Assembly: GCA_027351145.1 (NCBI GenBank)
Contig: DAIEIZ010000007.1
Span: 1-41,641, forward strand
Length of the DNA stretch: 41,641 nucleotides
Direction of reading: 5' to 3'
Source: Candidatus Moraniibacteriota bacterium
Lineage (GTDB): Bacteria; Patescibacteriota; Minisyncoccia; Moranbacterales; UBA2206
The position numbers and the translations under genes are program-made. The notes under the pieces were generated by a model. That model was not told the origin of the DNA. It made no database searches and was given only the letters and a program-made list of their open reading frames with translations. How positions within the stretch are numbered: the stretch's first letter is position 1; every line of letters starts with the position of its first letter. Positions 16,378 to 24,881 of the stretch are shown here, one piece after another.

Positions 16378-17387
16378 TTTGAATTTTGTGATTTATAGCC
16401 ATTTGGATGCCCCGCGTACCACCTTTTTAAACTTTCCACGCTCTCGGTGATTCCTTTTTTTGAATGCCATTTGAGAATTTTTTGCGCTTTTTGGGAGTTG
16501 GCAAAAATTTCAGAATATTCACCTTTTCTATGCACTGCTTTTCTCTTTTTTAATTTCACTCCAAAACTTTTTTCCACCTCGCTGACAATTTCCTTGACTG
16601 AATATCCCTTGCCATTACCCAGATTAAACGCATCACTCTTGCCACCTTTTTCCAGATATGTGAAAGCGGCAAAATGAGCCTCCACTAAATCCTCCACGTC
16701 AATGTAATCTCGAATCGGAGTGCCATCCGGCGTTTTTACTTTTGCACAAGTAAAAGCAAACGGCTCAATGTTCATCGCACCACGCACCGCATTTTGCATC
16801 AAAAGTTGCGATGGTTTCTTGCTATCCCCAATTATCCCGGAACTTGCTGCGCCGCAAATATTGAAATAGCGCAAGATTACGTAACGCAAGCCAAACGCTT
16901 CATACCAAGGAAGCATTTTTTCAACTAACAACTTCGATTCTCCATAGGGATTGACCGGATTTTGCGGATGATTTTCATCTACGGGAAGATATTTAGTCTC
17001 GCCGTAGGTCGCGCAAGTTGAGGAGAAAATAAGCTTTCCCACCTGGTGTTTTTTCATTGCCTCCAAAAGGTTGAGGCTGCCCATCGCATTATTTTCAAAA
17101 TATAATCCCGGATTTTCCATTGATTCATTCACGAGACATAGCGCGGCAAAATGCAAAACACAATCAATCTTATGTGTGTGAAAAACTTTTTCAATGTCTT
17201 TAGCGTTTCTTAAGTCGCCTCGCACAAAATCCAGCTTGCCAATTTTCTTAAGAATCTTAATCGGTTCCTCAAAACCACGGAATAGATTGTCAAAAACCAC
17301 CACTTCATAGCCATTTTCCAAAAATAGTTTAACGGCATGACTGCCAATATACCCCGCGCCACCTGTTATCAAAATCTTTTTTGGCAT
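16374..17387 (-). CDS. galE: UDP-glucose 4-epimerase
   Basis: 337 residues. KKILITGGAGYIGSHAVKLFL is the NAD-binding Rossmann start, FSSTCATYGE holds the catalytic Ser/Thr, and YGESKLLVEKML is the Tyr-x3-Lys. Further GalE features are RYFNICGAA and GTPIRDYIDVEDLVEAH. It interconverts UDP-glucose and UDP-galactose (or the N-acetyl forms) and would supply donor sugar for the glycan locus. It sits 17 bp after the membrane metal-hydrolase gene and overlaps the GT2 gene. Confidence 0.93.
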   Translation of the reverse strand: MPKKILITGGAGYIGSHAVKLFLENGYEVVVFDNLFRGFEEPIKILKKIGKLDFVRGDLRNAKDIEKVFHTHKIDCVLHFAALCLVNESMENPGLYFENNAMGSLNLLEAMKKHQVGKLIFSSTCATYGETKYLPVDENHPQNPVNPYGESKLLVEKMLPWYEAFGLRYVILRYFNICGAASSGIIGDSKKPSQLLMQNAVRGAMNIEPFAFTCAKVKTPDGTPIRDYIDVEDLVEAHFAAFTYLEKGGKSDAFNLGNGKGYSVKEIVSEVEKSFGVKLKKRKAVHRKGEYSEIFANSQKAQKILKWHSKKGITESVESLKRWYAGHPNGYKSQNSK

Positions 17388-17404
17388 AAATTACTTTAAA
17401 CTAG

Positions 17405-17902
17405 TTATTTGAATTTTACTCGCAATTTTCTCTTGAGATATTTTTCGTAATTTACCGAACTGTTGATATAGCGAATATTAAAATCATGGTTTATGCGATA
17501 AATTATTGAGTAGGATTTTACCGGCATCTCATCAACAATCACATCCGTTACCAGATGAAAAAAAAGTCCCAATGCCAGACTCAAAAAAATTATTTTGGCA
17601 TACTTATTTTTAAACAAAAACACCAGCAATATTAAAATAATAACATATTCCCATCCATGGAACACTATGTAAACCTTGCCCGATTTCAAAAATTGATAAC
17701 CATCTCTAAAATATCGGAAATTCCAGTTCAAACCAAAAGCAAGGTAATAGTCGATAAAATGATCAAAATCAACAAGAAATCCGCCAATAACGCCAAAAAT
17801 GGCCGCTACAAACGGCTTCTTCCAAATTCGCCAAACAATAAATCCAGCCAGAAGACTGAAAAATATATGAATTGAGAGATGCAAAGGCAAAGATAAATTC
17901 AT
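17405..17902 (-). CDS. membrane-bound metal-dependent hydrolase-like protein (YdjM/LexA-regulated type)
   Basis: 165 residues with four predicted membrane helices. Metal-ligand-like residues sit where this family has them: H8 and H12 in the first segment, GGFLVDFDHFIDYYL after helix 2, HGWEY before helix 3, and FFHLVTDVIVDE in helix 4. The His/Asp pattern suggests a zinc site on the membrane face. The substrate is unknown. It lies between rnc and galE with short gaps and is probably read from the rpmF promoter. Confidence 0.6.
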   Translation of the reverse strand: MNLSLPLHLSIHIFFSLLAGFIVWRIWKKPFVAAIFGVIGGFLVDFDHFIDYYLAFGLNWNFRYFRDGYQFLKSGKVYIVFHGWEYVIILILLVFLFKNKYAKIIFLSLALGLFFHLVTDVIVDEMPVKSYSIIYRINHDFNIRYINSSVNYEKYLKRKLRVKFK

Positions 17903-17926
17903 AGAACTAAAAGTATCATATAGACC

Positions 17927-18643
17927 CTACCACCCTTTTTCCTCCAGAGCCTTTTCGGCGGCATTTCTTTGCGCTTCTTGCTTAGAAAGTCCCTCTCCTT
18001 TTGCCACCATTTCTTCCCCAATATAGGCTCCGATGACAAATTTTTTGTCATGATCCGGTCCAGTTTCCTCCAGTACGCGATAAGAAGGTGTGAGACCGGC
18101 CCGCTCTTGCGCTTCCTCCTGGAAACGACTTTTAGCATCCAAGTAGAGCTTCTTTTCAATGATATTGGGCAATTTCGTCACAACGTGCTTTAGAATAAAC
18201 TGCTTGCAAGCAGCATAGCCCTTTGTTTTTTGATCAAGATAGATCGCTCCGGTAATTGCCTCAAAAGCATTAGCCAAAAGATATTGCCTTGCTCGCCCCT
18301 TGTCCTTAGCCTCGCCACGACTCATCATCAAAAATTCTTCCACGCCAATCTCGCGAGAAATTGTCGCGAGCATCTCACCATTCACCAGCGCCGCACGCCA
18401 ATTAGTCATCTCGCCTTCGGGATTGTTGGGATAGTTATTATAGAGATATTCCGTCACAACCAATTCCAAAACAGCATCACCCAAAAATTCCAAGCGCTCA
18501 TTGTGTTCCAGCTTATAATCCCGATGCTCGTTCAAATATGACCGATGAGTAACGGCTTGTTGCAAGAGATCAATGTTATTAAACTTTATCCCAACCTTTT
18601 TTGCTAATTCTTCAATCACAAGAATAAAATTTTCAAGTTTCAA
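17927..18643 (-). CDS. rnc: ribonuclease III
   Basis: 238 residues. The RNase III domain has the signature HNERLEFLGDAVLELVVTEYL with the catalytic Glu and Asp, and the second acidic cluster ANAFEAITGAIYLD. The double-stranded-RNA-binding domain occupies about 165-238 (KSRFQEEAQERAGLTPSYRV and GEGLSKQEAQRNAAEKAL). It processes rRNA precursors and structured RNAs. It follows nusB after a 116-bp AT-rich gap in an rpmF-nusB-rnc order. Confidence 0.95.
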   Translation of the reverse strand: MKLENFILVIEELAKKVGIKFNNIDLLQQAVTHRSYLNEHRDYKLEHNERLEFLGDAVLELVVTEYLYNNYPNNPEGEMTNWRAALVNGEMLATISREIGVEEFLMMSRGEAKDKGRARQYLLANAFEAITGAIYLDQKTKGYAACKQFILKHVVTKLPNIIEKKLYLDAKSRFQEEAQERAGLTPSYRVLEETGPDHDKKFVIGAYIGEEMVAKGEGLSKQEAQRNAAEKALEEKGW

Positions 18644-18759
18644 TTTTCAATTTTCAAACAATTGCCAATCTATCAATGATTTAATTTCCAAATTGAAAAT
18701 CATGCATCAAAAATTGTTTAAAAAAATTTAAAATTAAAAATTTAAAATTAAAAAAATAA
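18644..18759. other. AT-rich spacer with repeated AATTTTCAA and AAATTTAAAATT text
   Basis: The nusB-rnc gap is almost pure A/T. It contains tandem AATTTTCAA units directly upstream of rnc and AAATTTAAAATTAAAA units near the nusB stop. No promoter, ORF or terminator can be picked out with confidence. Comparable low-complexity text is present at 207-262 and 634-682. Confidence 0.4.
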
Positions 18760-19266
18760 TTAACTTGTTTTTTCATTTTTTGACTCACCAACCCCTTTGC
18801 TTTTATCAGACTTTTTATTTTTCTTCGTCGTATCATCCTTCATTGGCTCGCCTAATTCACGATAAATTGTCCCGAGCACACCATTGACAAACCGTCCGGA
18901 AGATTCTCCACCAAAAGACTTGGCCAGCTCAATCGCTTCATTGATTGCTACTTTTGGCGGGACTTCTTCATAGTTGCCAAAAAGCAATTCGCAAATTCCT
19001 AAACGTAAGATATTGCGGTCAACTAAGGTTACTTGATCAAGTGGCCACTCTGGAGCGCATTTTTCAATCAATGGATCAATTTTGCCTTGATTATCCAGTG
19101 TTGTTTTCACTAATGTTTCCACAAACGACGAATCATCCATCCCGGGAGCAAACTCCCTGATATTTTTTTGCATAATTTCAGCAACCATCTCCTTTTTTCC
19201 ACCCTTAAAATCCCACTCATAGAGAGATTGCATTGCTATTGACCGTGATAGGTGCCTATTTGCCAT
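18760..19266 (-). CDS. nusB: transcription antitermination protein NusB
   Basis: 168 residues. RHLSRSIAMQSLYEWDF at the start and DRNILRLGICELLFG plus PPKVAINEAIELAKSFGGESSGRFVNGVLG towards the end are diagnostic of NusB, the helical partner of NusE/S10 in antitermination of rRNA transcription. A charged tail of about 25 residues (KKNKKSDKSKG...) extends beyond the family core. The gene starts 15 bp after rpmF. Confidence 0.94.
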   Translation of the reverse strand: MANRHLSRSIAMQSLYEWDFKGGKKEMVAEIMQKNIREFAPGMDDSSFVETLVKTTLDNQGKIDPLIEKCAPEWPLDQVTLVDRNILRLGICELLFGNYEEVPPKVAINEAIELAKSFGGESSGRFVNGVLGTIYRELGEPMKDDTTKKNKKSDKSKGVGESKNEKTS

Positions 19267-19281
19267 TTTTTATGTTTTTGC

Positions 19282-19488
19282 TTATTTTTTCTTCGCTTTG
19301 CGGGTGAGTTTTTTGGTAGTATCAATCACCTCTTTCCCCTTATATTGACCGCAATTGCTACACACAACATGAGCTTCAATTTGAGTCTTACAATTTGTGC
19401 ATTCCACTAAATTCTTCGGTTTTAGTTTGTAGAACACTCGGGCTCTGTCTCTTCGGGCCTTAGTATGGCGTTTTCTTGCTACTGGCAT
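19282..19488 (-). CDS. rpmF: 50S ribosomal protein bL32
   Basis: 68 residues. MPVARKRHTKARRDRARVF is the canonical L32 start, and CTNC...CSNC is the zinc-binding pair of Cys-x2-Cys knuckles, so this is the zinc-containing form. A lysine-rich tail binds rRNA. A well-spaced promoter lies just upstream, making rpmF the first gene of the rpmF-nusB-rnc transcript. Confidence 0.95.
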   Translation of the reverse strand: MPVARKRHTKARRDRARVFYKLKPKNLVECTNCKTQIEAHVVCSNCGQYKGKEVIDTTKKLTRKAKKK

Positions 19489-19518
19489 AGTTTAAATATA
19501 ATAGTTAATGTCCTACGT

Positions 19519-19547
19519 AATATATCATCAATATTGTTATTTGGCAA
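19519..19547 (-). promoter_or_regulatory. sigma70-type promoter of rpmF-nusB-rnc
   Basis: TTGCCA (19547-19542), a 17-nt spacer and TATATT (19524-19519) on the minus strand. The predicted start is near 19512, about 24 nt before ATG 19488. Confidence 0.65.
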
Positions 19548-19611
19548 ATGGGCACCTTCCGTATAAACACAACATTACCACATCTAACTGACCGCGCTAG
19601 ATCAAGCCGGA

Positions 19612-19631
19612 AGACGCAAAATTTTGCGTCT
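19612..19631 (-). terminator. 20-nt perfect palindrome just after the cyclophilin gene
   Basis: AGACGCAAAA (19612-19621) is followed directly by its exact reverse complement, a few bases past the stop codon of the cyclophilin gene. The hairpin could slow transcription, but no U-run follows it on the minus strand. Its GACGC...GCGTC ends match those of the 34-nt palindrome at 6514-6547, so it may be a repeat-family member rather than a dedicated terminator. Confidence 0.4.
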
Positions 19632-19634
19632 CTG

Positions 19635-20381
19635 CTATTTGTCCGATAATTCCACGCTTTTAATCACAACATTCTCAATTGGACGATCAGGTGTTGTTGT
19701 TTTAACATTTTCAATCTTAAGTGCGACATCAATTCCGCTAACCACCTCACCGAAAACTGTATAGCTCGGAGGAAGTGGCGCAGAAGGACTAGCCGTTACA
19801 ATAAAAAACTGGCTACCATTGGTATTAGGACCAGCATTAGCCATTGCCAGCGTTCCCTGTGCGTATGTTTCTTTTCCTGTCAGTTCATCCTTGAATTTAT
19901 ATCCGGGACCCCCTGTTCCCCAACTGCTCGTCACTGCGTCATTCTTAGAAAGCGGGTCACCGGCTTGAATCATGAAGCCCTTGATCACGCGATGAAATTT
20001 TGTGTTGTTATAGAAATTAGCCTGGGCCAACTGTAAAAAATTAGTCACGGCAAGCGGAGCATCCGTGCTTTTAAATTTAACTTTGATATCCCCCAGACTG
20101 GTTTTAATTGTGGCAAAGGGATATTTCTTAATCAAATCTTGATTAACCGCTGGCGCCGTTGGTACATTTGAACTCATATTATTATTTTGATTTAGTGAAT
20201 TATTTAAATTAACATTTTCCTGCTTTGTGGCATTAGCCACGTCTTCATGCGCTTTATTATCTACGCCAAGAAGACCGCCCGATACTCCGGAATTATCCGC
20301 ACGATTATCACTGGCACAACCGGAAAACAACACGATAAGCAAAAATAGTCCGCACACGCCCAAGATTCTTTTTATTTGCAT
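19635..20381 (-). CDS. peptidyl-prolyl cis-trans isomerase, cyclophilin type, lipoprotein
   Basis: 248 residues. The N-terminus LGVCGLFLLIVLFSGCASD is a lipoprotein signal with lipobox LFSGC, so the protein should be acylated and held outside the cytoplasmic membrane. An Asn/Ser-rich linker (about 30-80) leads into a complete cyclophilin domain: VTNFLQLAQANFYNNTKFHRVIKGFMIQAGDP, GTLAMANAGPNTNGSQFFI and YTVFGEVVSG. The catalytic Arg is that of FHRVI. It probably assists folding of exported proteins. Confidence 0.92.
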   Translation of the reverse strand: MQIKRILGVCGLFLLIVLFSGCASDNRADNSGVSGGLLGVDNKAHEDVANATKQENVNLNNSLNQNNNMSSNVPTAPAVNQDLIKKYPFATIKTSLGDIKVKFKSTDAPLAVTNFLQLAQANFYNNTKFHRVIKGFMIQAGDPLSKNDAVTSSWGTGGPGYKFKDELTGKETYAQGTLAMANAGPNTNGSQFFIVTASPSAPLPPSYTVFGEVVSGIDVALKIENVKTTTPDRPIENVVIKSVELSDK

Positions 20382-20412
20382 ATTTTTAAAAAATTATTTT
20401 TTACCTTTACAT

Positions 20413-20441
20413 ATTTTAACTGCAATTTCGAAAATTGTCGA
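20413..20441 (-). promoter_or_regulatory. sigma70-type promoter of the cyclophilin gene
   Basis: TCGACA (20441-20436), a 17-nt spacer and TAAAAT (20418-20413) on the minus strand. The predicted start is near 20406, about 25 nt before the ATG at 20381. Confidence 0.5.
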
Positions 20442-20457
20442 GAAGCAAAAAATATCC

Positions 20458-21327
20458 TTAATTTTCCGCCACTACCTCGCAAACACCCTTGGCACTCGCG
20501 CAAGCATAAACCACGTCACCCAACTCATCTGTACGTAAAATATTAATCTTGTCATTTTGCAAACGATTCAGAACTTCTACAGTCGGGTGGCCATAGCGAT
20601 TACCCTTTCCCACGGAAATAACCGCATCTTTGGGATGCACAAGATCCAGCCATTGAGTACTAGTCGCCGATTTAGATCCGTGATGTGAAATCTTGAGCAC
20701 ATTAGCGCTCAATGGCAAATTAGCACTCAATAACTGATTTTCCGCTTCCAATGGCAAGTCACCAGTAAAAAGAAAACTGTTTTCGCCATAAGTCAGTTTT
20801 GCGACAATACTGGCTGAATTAGTATCGCCTTTCAAGCCGGAAATAATAGCATCGACAGGACTGAATATTTCCAAACTCGCATCATCTGAAAGTTTTATCC
20901 TCATCCCCCGCCTCGCCAGTTGTTTTTCCACTTTCTTTTCTTCAATTGTTTTTTCCAGCGCGCCAAAAACTTGCGACTCACTTTTCGCTCCGCTTTCGAT
21001 CACTTCATCGACAGAATAATTCTTCAAGACATCAACAAGGCCTGTGATGTGATCCGCGTCCGGATGCGTGGCGATTACCACATCAATTTTGCGATCCCAA
21101 AAAGGCACATATTCTCCCAATTTTTCCATTAGCTTTTGCCCGCTTGGTCCGCCGTCAATAAGAATTTGTTTCTCCCCTTCTGAAATTAAAATCGCATCGC
21201 CTTGTCCCACATCCAAAAAGGCTACTTGCAATTTTTGACTTTCCGCGCAAGTTCTGACGCCAAAAAAAATCAGACTAAAAGTCAAGAGGATTCCGAGAGA
21301 AAAATAGATTAGTTTGCGATTTGGCAC
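20458..21327 (-). CDS. ComEC-associated metallo-beta-lactamase-fold hydrolase
   Basis: About 289 residues from GTG 21327 (VPNRKLIYFSLGILL). The frame is open 69 bp further but only inside comEC. One N-terminal membrane helix is followed by the MBL fold: LQVAFLDVGQGDAILI, LIDGGPSG, ATHPDADHITGLVDVL (metal-binding HxDxDH), LLFTGDLP and VLKISHHGSKSATS. It corresponds to the C-terminal hydrolase domain normally fused to ComEC, proposed to process the non-transported strand during DNA uptake. The two genes overlap by about 19 bp. The GTG is chosen because it starts just before the membrane helix. Confidence 0.82.
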   Translation of the reverse strand: MPNRKLIYFSLGILLTFSLIFFGVRTCAESQKLQVAFLDVGQGDAILISEGEKQILIDGGPSGQKLMEKLGEYVPFWDRKIDVVIATHPDADHITGLVDVLKNYSVDEVIESGAKSESQVFGALEKTIEEKKVEKQLARRGMRIKLSDDASLEIFSPVDAIISGLKGDTNSASIVAKLTYGENSFLFTGDLPLEAENQLLSANLPLSANVLKISHHGSKSATSTQWLDLVHPKDAVISVGKGNRYGHPTVEVLNRLQNDKINILRTDELGDVVYACASAKGVCEVVAEN

Positions 21328-22790
21328 GTTGTTTTTTTCTTGAAATAATAAACCACACCTATCAAAATTATATACCAAACAACCATCCCCTGCCACGAAA
21401 GCCCGATTTCCATGGCAGAAAATTTAAGACTGGCTAAAAAATTAATTACTATTATTTCATAGCGCAAAGGCAGATAGGCTAACCAAGAAAAAAGAATCGC
21501 CAGTGGCTGAAAAATAAAGCTGACCGCCACTGCCAAAAATCCCAAAAGCATCGTGATGGGCAGAATTGGCAAAACCAGGATATTGCTAAGCGATGAAATG
21601 ATTGAGAGTATTTTAAAATTAAAAAGAATGATTGGCAAAACAAAAATTTGCGCGGACAGCGACATAAACAAAATTTCCGCGATGAACAAAATCGCGGTTG
21701 GATATTTTTTTAGCTTTTCCTCAAAATATTTTTCGAATATTGGATAGAAATAAATAATGCCGATTGTGGCGAGAAATGACAATTGAAATCCGACATCATA
21801 GCGAAGAAGGAGAGGATTCCACCATAGCATCACTGCCGCTGAACACAAAATAGCGTTCCCAGCGTTAGCTAAACGTCCATTTTTCATTGCATAGAGCAAT
21901 AGTGTTCCCATAACGCCGGCGCGAATAGCGGATGAGGGAAAGCCGGTCATGAGAATGAAAATCCAAATGCCAATGAGCGCAAACCAAAACGCTTGGCGAC
22001 GCCAAAGCCCCAAGAAAAATCCCAAGACCATCAAATATTGCGCCACGATTGTGATGTTGTATCCGGACACGGCTACGATATGCGTCATACCGGTACGTGA
22101 AAAATTAGCTTGAATTTCCTTGGAAAGATTTCCGCTCCCGCCAATGATCAGCCCCTCAAGCAGTCCCGCTTCCGGCGAAGGAATGAGCGAATAAATTTTG
22201 GCACTAAATTTATTTTTCAACGCCACCACTGTGCCATAGAGCCTATTGCCCAAATTCTGGCCGGATTTTTCAATGTTTGGTTTTTGACAGATGTAAAAAA
22301 TGTCTTGCCGCGCCAAATAGGCCTTGTAGTCAAAATCGCTATCCGCCGTATTTTTAGGCATCTCAAGGTTGCATTTTAAATCAATTTCTTCGCCATAAGC
22401 ATAATTTTTAAATGCACTTTCCTGAATCAATATGCTGTAATCCATATTACTGGAGGAAAATATCAATTCTTGCTTGCTATCTCTTATTTTCGGCTCCGCA
22501 GAAATCATACCGCGCCCGGAAAAATCCACAGTTTCCGGCTCGCTGGAAAATGAAATTATTTTATCCATTTTTTTCTGCATGACAAAAAAGCCGAAGGCAA
22601 AAAATAAAAGTGCCAAAGAAATTAATATCACTTTTCTTTGCCCATAGAAAACAAAAGGAATAATAACCGCTAAAAGCAAGACCAGATGCACAAAAAAAGT
22701 ACCCAGGAAACTTGGATAAAAAAACGAGGCGCCAAAAACTCCAGAGATATTGCTCAAAGATACCACCAAAAAAATCCTTGCTTTGTCCAT
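21309..22790 (-). CDS. comEC: ComEC/Rec2 competence protein, membrane part only
   Basis: 493 residues with about 10 transmembrane helices. The N-terminal DUF4131 region (about 60-190) is followed by the Competence domain: LIIGGSGNLSKEIQANFSRTGMTHIVAVSGYNI, SSAIRAGVMG and the helical bundle to the end. It forms the inner-membrane channel for single-stranded DNA uptake. The MBL domain is a separate overlapping gene, so the usual protein of about 750 residues is split. It starts 7 bp after the DUF167 gene. Confidence 0.92.
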   Translation of the reverse strand: MDKARIFLVVSLSNISGVFGASFFYPSFLGTFFVHLVLLLAVIIPFVFYGQRKVILISLALLFFAFGFFVMQKKMDKIISFSSEPETVDFSGRGMISAEPKIRDSKQELIFSSSNMDYSILIQESAFKNYAYGEEIDLKCNLEMPKNTADSDFDYKAYLARQDIFYICQKPNIEKSGQNLGNRLYGTVVALKNKFSAKIYSLIPSPEAGLLEGLIIGGSGNLSKEIQANFSRTGMTHIVAVSGYNITIVAQYLMVLGFFLGLWRRQAFWFALIGIWIFILMTGFPSSAIRAGVMGTLLLYAMKNGRLANAGNAILCSAAVMLWWNPLLLRYDVGFQLSFLATIGIIYFYPIFEKYFEEKLKKYPTAILFIAEILFMSLSAQIFVLPIILFNFKILSIISSLSNILVLPILPITMLLGFLAVAVSFIFQPLAILFSWLAYLPLRYEIIVINFLASLKFSAMEIGLSWQGMVVWYIILIGVVYYFKKKTTCQIAN

Positions 22791-22797
22791 GAAAACA

Positions 22798-23031
22798 TTA
22801 TAGCAAATTCATTCCTTCAACATCCACTATCTTCCTGCATGTGCTTTTTCCACCAACAATCAATATGGCGCTTTTAGCCACATCAAAATAATCAGCCAAA
22901 AGTTTCACGAGCGACTCATTGGCTTTTCCGTCCACTGGTGGCGCATTCAAGTGTACGCGATATTCTCCCTCGCTGATTTTTTCCACAATATTTCGTGAAG
23001 AACGCGGGATAACTTTTACATAGATTCTCAT
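22798..23031 (-). CDS. DUF167 (YggU-family) protein
   Basis: 77 residues. MRIYVKVIPRSSRN, the central YRVHLNAPPVDGKANESLVKLLADYF and ILIVGGKSTCRKIVDV are the family core. Relatives are small conserved proteins of uncertain biochemical role. It is the first gene of a DUF167-comEC-MBL run. Confidence 0.92.
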   Translation of the reverse strand: MRIYVKVIPRSSRNIVEKISEGEYRVHLNAPPVDGKANESLVKLLADYFDVAKSAILIVGGKSTCRKIVDVEGMNLL

Positions 23032-23113
23032 TTGTTTTTCATCTGAAGGAGATAAACTTCGATAGAGATTTAGGCATAATTTTGCTTATTGATAGTCCTT
23101 CAAGCTACTATTT

Positions 23114-23119
23114 ATTATA
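23114..23119 (-). promoter_or_regulatory. -10 element probably serving the DUF167-comEC operon
   Basis: A perfect TATAAT on the minus strand (23119-23114) about 75 nt before the DUF167 start. I see no good -35. The rest of the 172-bp gap contains only a 7-bp palindrome (TTATTAT-CGGA-ATAATAA, 23140-23157) and no ORF. Confidence 0.4.
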
Positions 23120-23203
23120 CATCATTATGTCTTTTCTTGTTATTATCGGAATAATAAAACTTCTTCGAATCATACTGGCAGGTTACCTGTTGGAAAAACC
23201 TAT

Positions 23204-23869
23204 TTAGTCATTCTGCTCCGCTCCTCCCGCATCTTTGGAAATTTGCACGGTTTGAAGCTTATACCCGGGCGTACTGACTGTCACGTCAAATACCATTTTA
23301 TTGGGAGATTTATAATACAAGCTGTTTTTATTGGCAGAAAAATGACCAGCCTCCGTTCCGCCGTCAAAATGAATGCTTTGCGTCTCGCCGCTTTTCAAAA
23401 CAAAACTGGTTAATTTTTTATAATACCCTTCCTTTTGACCGGTTACCATATCAGTAATTTGATAATAGACCTCAAAATCAGTCAAATCCTTGCCGACCGT
23501 ATTTTTCAAGGCCAATTCCAAATGATCATCAATTACCTTGCCAGCCTTGTCAACATTATTTTCCACCAAGCTGCCCGCGATTGTAAAACCTTCTTGCGTG
23601 GAAGTATTCTGAATCGGATTTTTATAAAGACCGGCGACAACGTCTTGCGGATCATCCGTCGAAACACTGGGATTTGCCACCGCCGGCACGCCGGAGGTAT
23701 TGATCGCTGCCACGTTTTTTTCCGCTGGCTTATTATTAGCAGTTGCTGGCTGCTTCTGCGCCGTTAGTTGAATTGGCGCTGAACTTTTTTTGGGCCTGCT
23801 GGCGATAACACACACACCAATCGCCAAAACGGCAATCGCTCCCGTAAAATACCAAATCTTTTTTTGCAT
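23204..23869 (-). CDS. exported or membrane-anchored protein, function unknown
   Basis: 221 residues: an N-terminal hydrophobic helix (IWYFTGAIAVLAIGVCVIA), an Ala/Pro/Asn-rich linker (about 28-75), and a C-terminal beta-rich domain of about 130 residues (FTIAGSLVENNVDKAG, LELALKNTVGKDLTDFEVYYQITD and KMVFDVTVSTPGYKLQ). The pattern resembles extracytoplasmic Ig-like domains that follow conserved transporters. It is the last gene after the ABC-2 exporter (28-bp gap) and may be part of that operon. Confidence 0.65.
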   Translation of the reverse strand: MQKKIWYFTGAIAVLAIGVCVIASRPKKSSAPIQLTAQKQPATANNKPAEKNVAAINTSGVPAVANPSVSTDDPQDVVAGLYKNPIQNTSTQEGFTIAGSLVENNVDKAGKVIDDHLELALKNTVGKDLTDFEVYYQITDMVTGQKEGYYKKLTSFVLKSGETQSIHFDGGTEAGHFSANKNSLYYKSPNKMVFDVTVSTPGYKLQTVQISKDAGGAEQND

Positions 23870-23897
23870 ATTTTTGAAATTAATATTTATTAAAAAA

Positions 23898-24881
23898 TTA
23901 TTCCTCTTTCCATAGCACTCTTTTTTTCACAAAAATCACCGCTCCGAACACGCCAAATAGAAGACTGGCCAAGCTTATCCACCAACCATCAATAGCTCTT
24001 TCGCTAAAAATAAACTCCAGTGATTTTCCGTTATAAGTATCTTTGATTCCCAAAAAGGCGAACGCCAGACGTTCATAGTGCTTGGTCAATGAGGTTTGTT
24101 CCAAATTATCACGCATTTTTTCATAGTGTGAAAATTTCGCCAAAATAGCAGTTTGATCCGCTTTTACCATATGCAAACTATTGAAAAGTCCGCCCGGAAC
24201 TTGATTGTCCGGGTCCATCGTATCTCCGATTTGCGGAATAATCAGCACAAAAAGAATCCAGATTACAAAAGAAATAATTAAAGCATTGGGCAATGACTTC
24301 AGCAAAATAGATAATAGAGTTGAAATTGAGAAAAAAATCAGGAGATAGATTATAGTAAAAATAAAAGTAAGAAATATTCGATACAACTGACTGCCTGTTA
24401 GCATCGTTTTTCCAACAATATCCACCACTAAAGTTATTCCGACAAAAACGATACCCGATACGGAAATAATCAGCAAAGCATTTCCCAAAAACTTTCCCAA
24501 ATACACGGAAAATCTACTAATTGGTCGGGTGAGAATTAACTGCAAAGTGTTATTGCCTTTTTCTTTGGCGATACTCAAATAACCCAAGACAATCGCTAAA
24601 ATCGCTCCAATGATTTCCAGATATTCAATCGCTCCGCGCAAAAGTTGCAGAGGAAAAAATTGCGGCTCAGATAAATTTTCCACTACTTGGCCGCTTTGCC
24701 GCAATTTAAGCAATGCATTTTGATACACAGCCACTTTTCCTTGAAAATCAAATGCCGCGACGATAATAGACACGCCAATCAGAAACAGCAAGAAAAAAAG
24801 AAACACCAAAAATACTCGATTCTTCAACGCATCGGCATATTCCTTTTTTGCCACAGTAAAAATTTTTGCGAAATTATTCAT
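23898..24881 (-). CDS. ABC-2 type transporter permease
   Basis: 327 residues. MNNFAKIFTVAKKEYADALKNRVFLVFLFF is the classic cytoplasmic helix and first membrane span. The motif LGYLSIAKEKGNNTLQLILTRPISRFSVYLGKFLG matches NatB/NosY-like permeases. There are six membrane helices with a large extracytoplasmic loop before the last. The gene overlaps the previous permease by 8 bp, so the two probably form a heterodimer with the ATPase at 25833-26567. The substrate is unknown. Confidence 0.88.
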   Translation of the reverse strand: MNNFAKIFTVAKKEYADALKNRVFLVFLFFLLFLIGVSIIVAAFDFQGKVAVYQNALLKLRQSGQVVENLSEPQFFPLQLLRGAIEYLEIIGAILAIVLGYLSIAKEKGNNTLQLILTRPISRFSVYLGKFLGNALLIISVSGIVFVGITLVVDIVGKTMLTGSQLYRIFLTFIFTIIYLLIFFSISTLLSILLKSLPNALIISFVIWILFVLIIPQIGDTMDPDNQVPGGLFNSLHMVKADQTAILAKFSHYEKMRDNLEQTSLTKHYERLAFAFLGIKDTYNGKSLEFIFSERAIDGWWISLASLLFGVFGAVIFVKKRVLWKEE

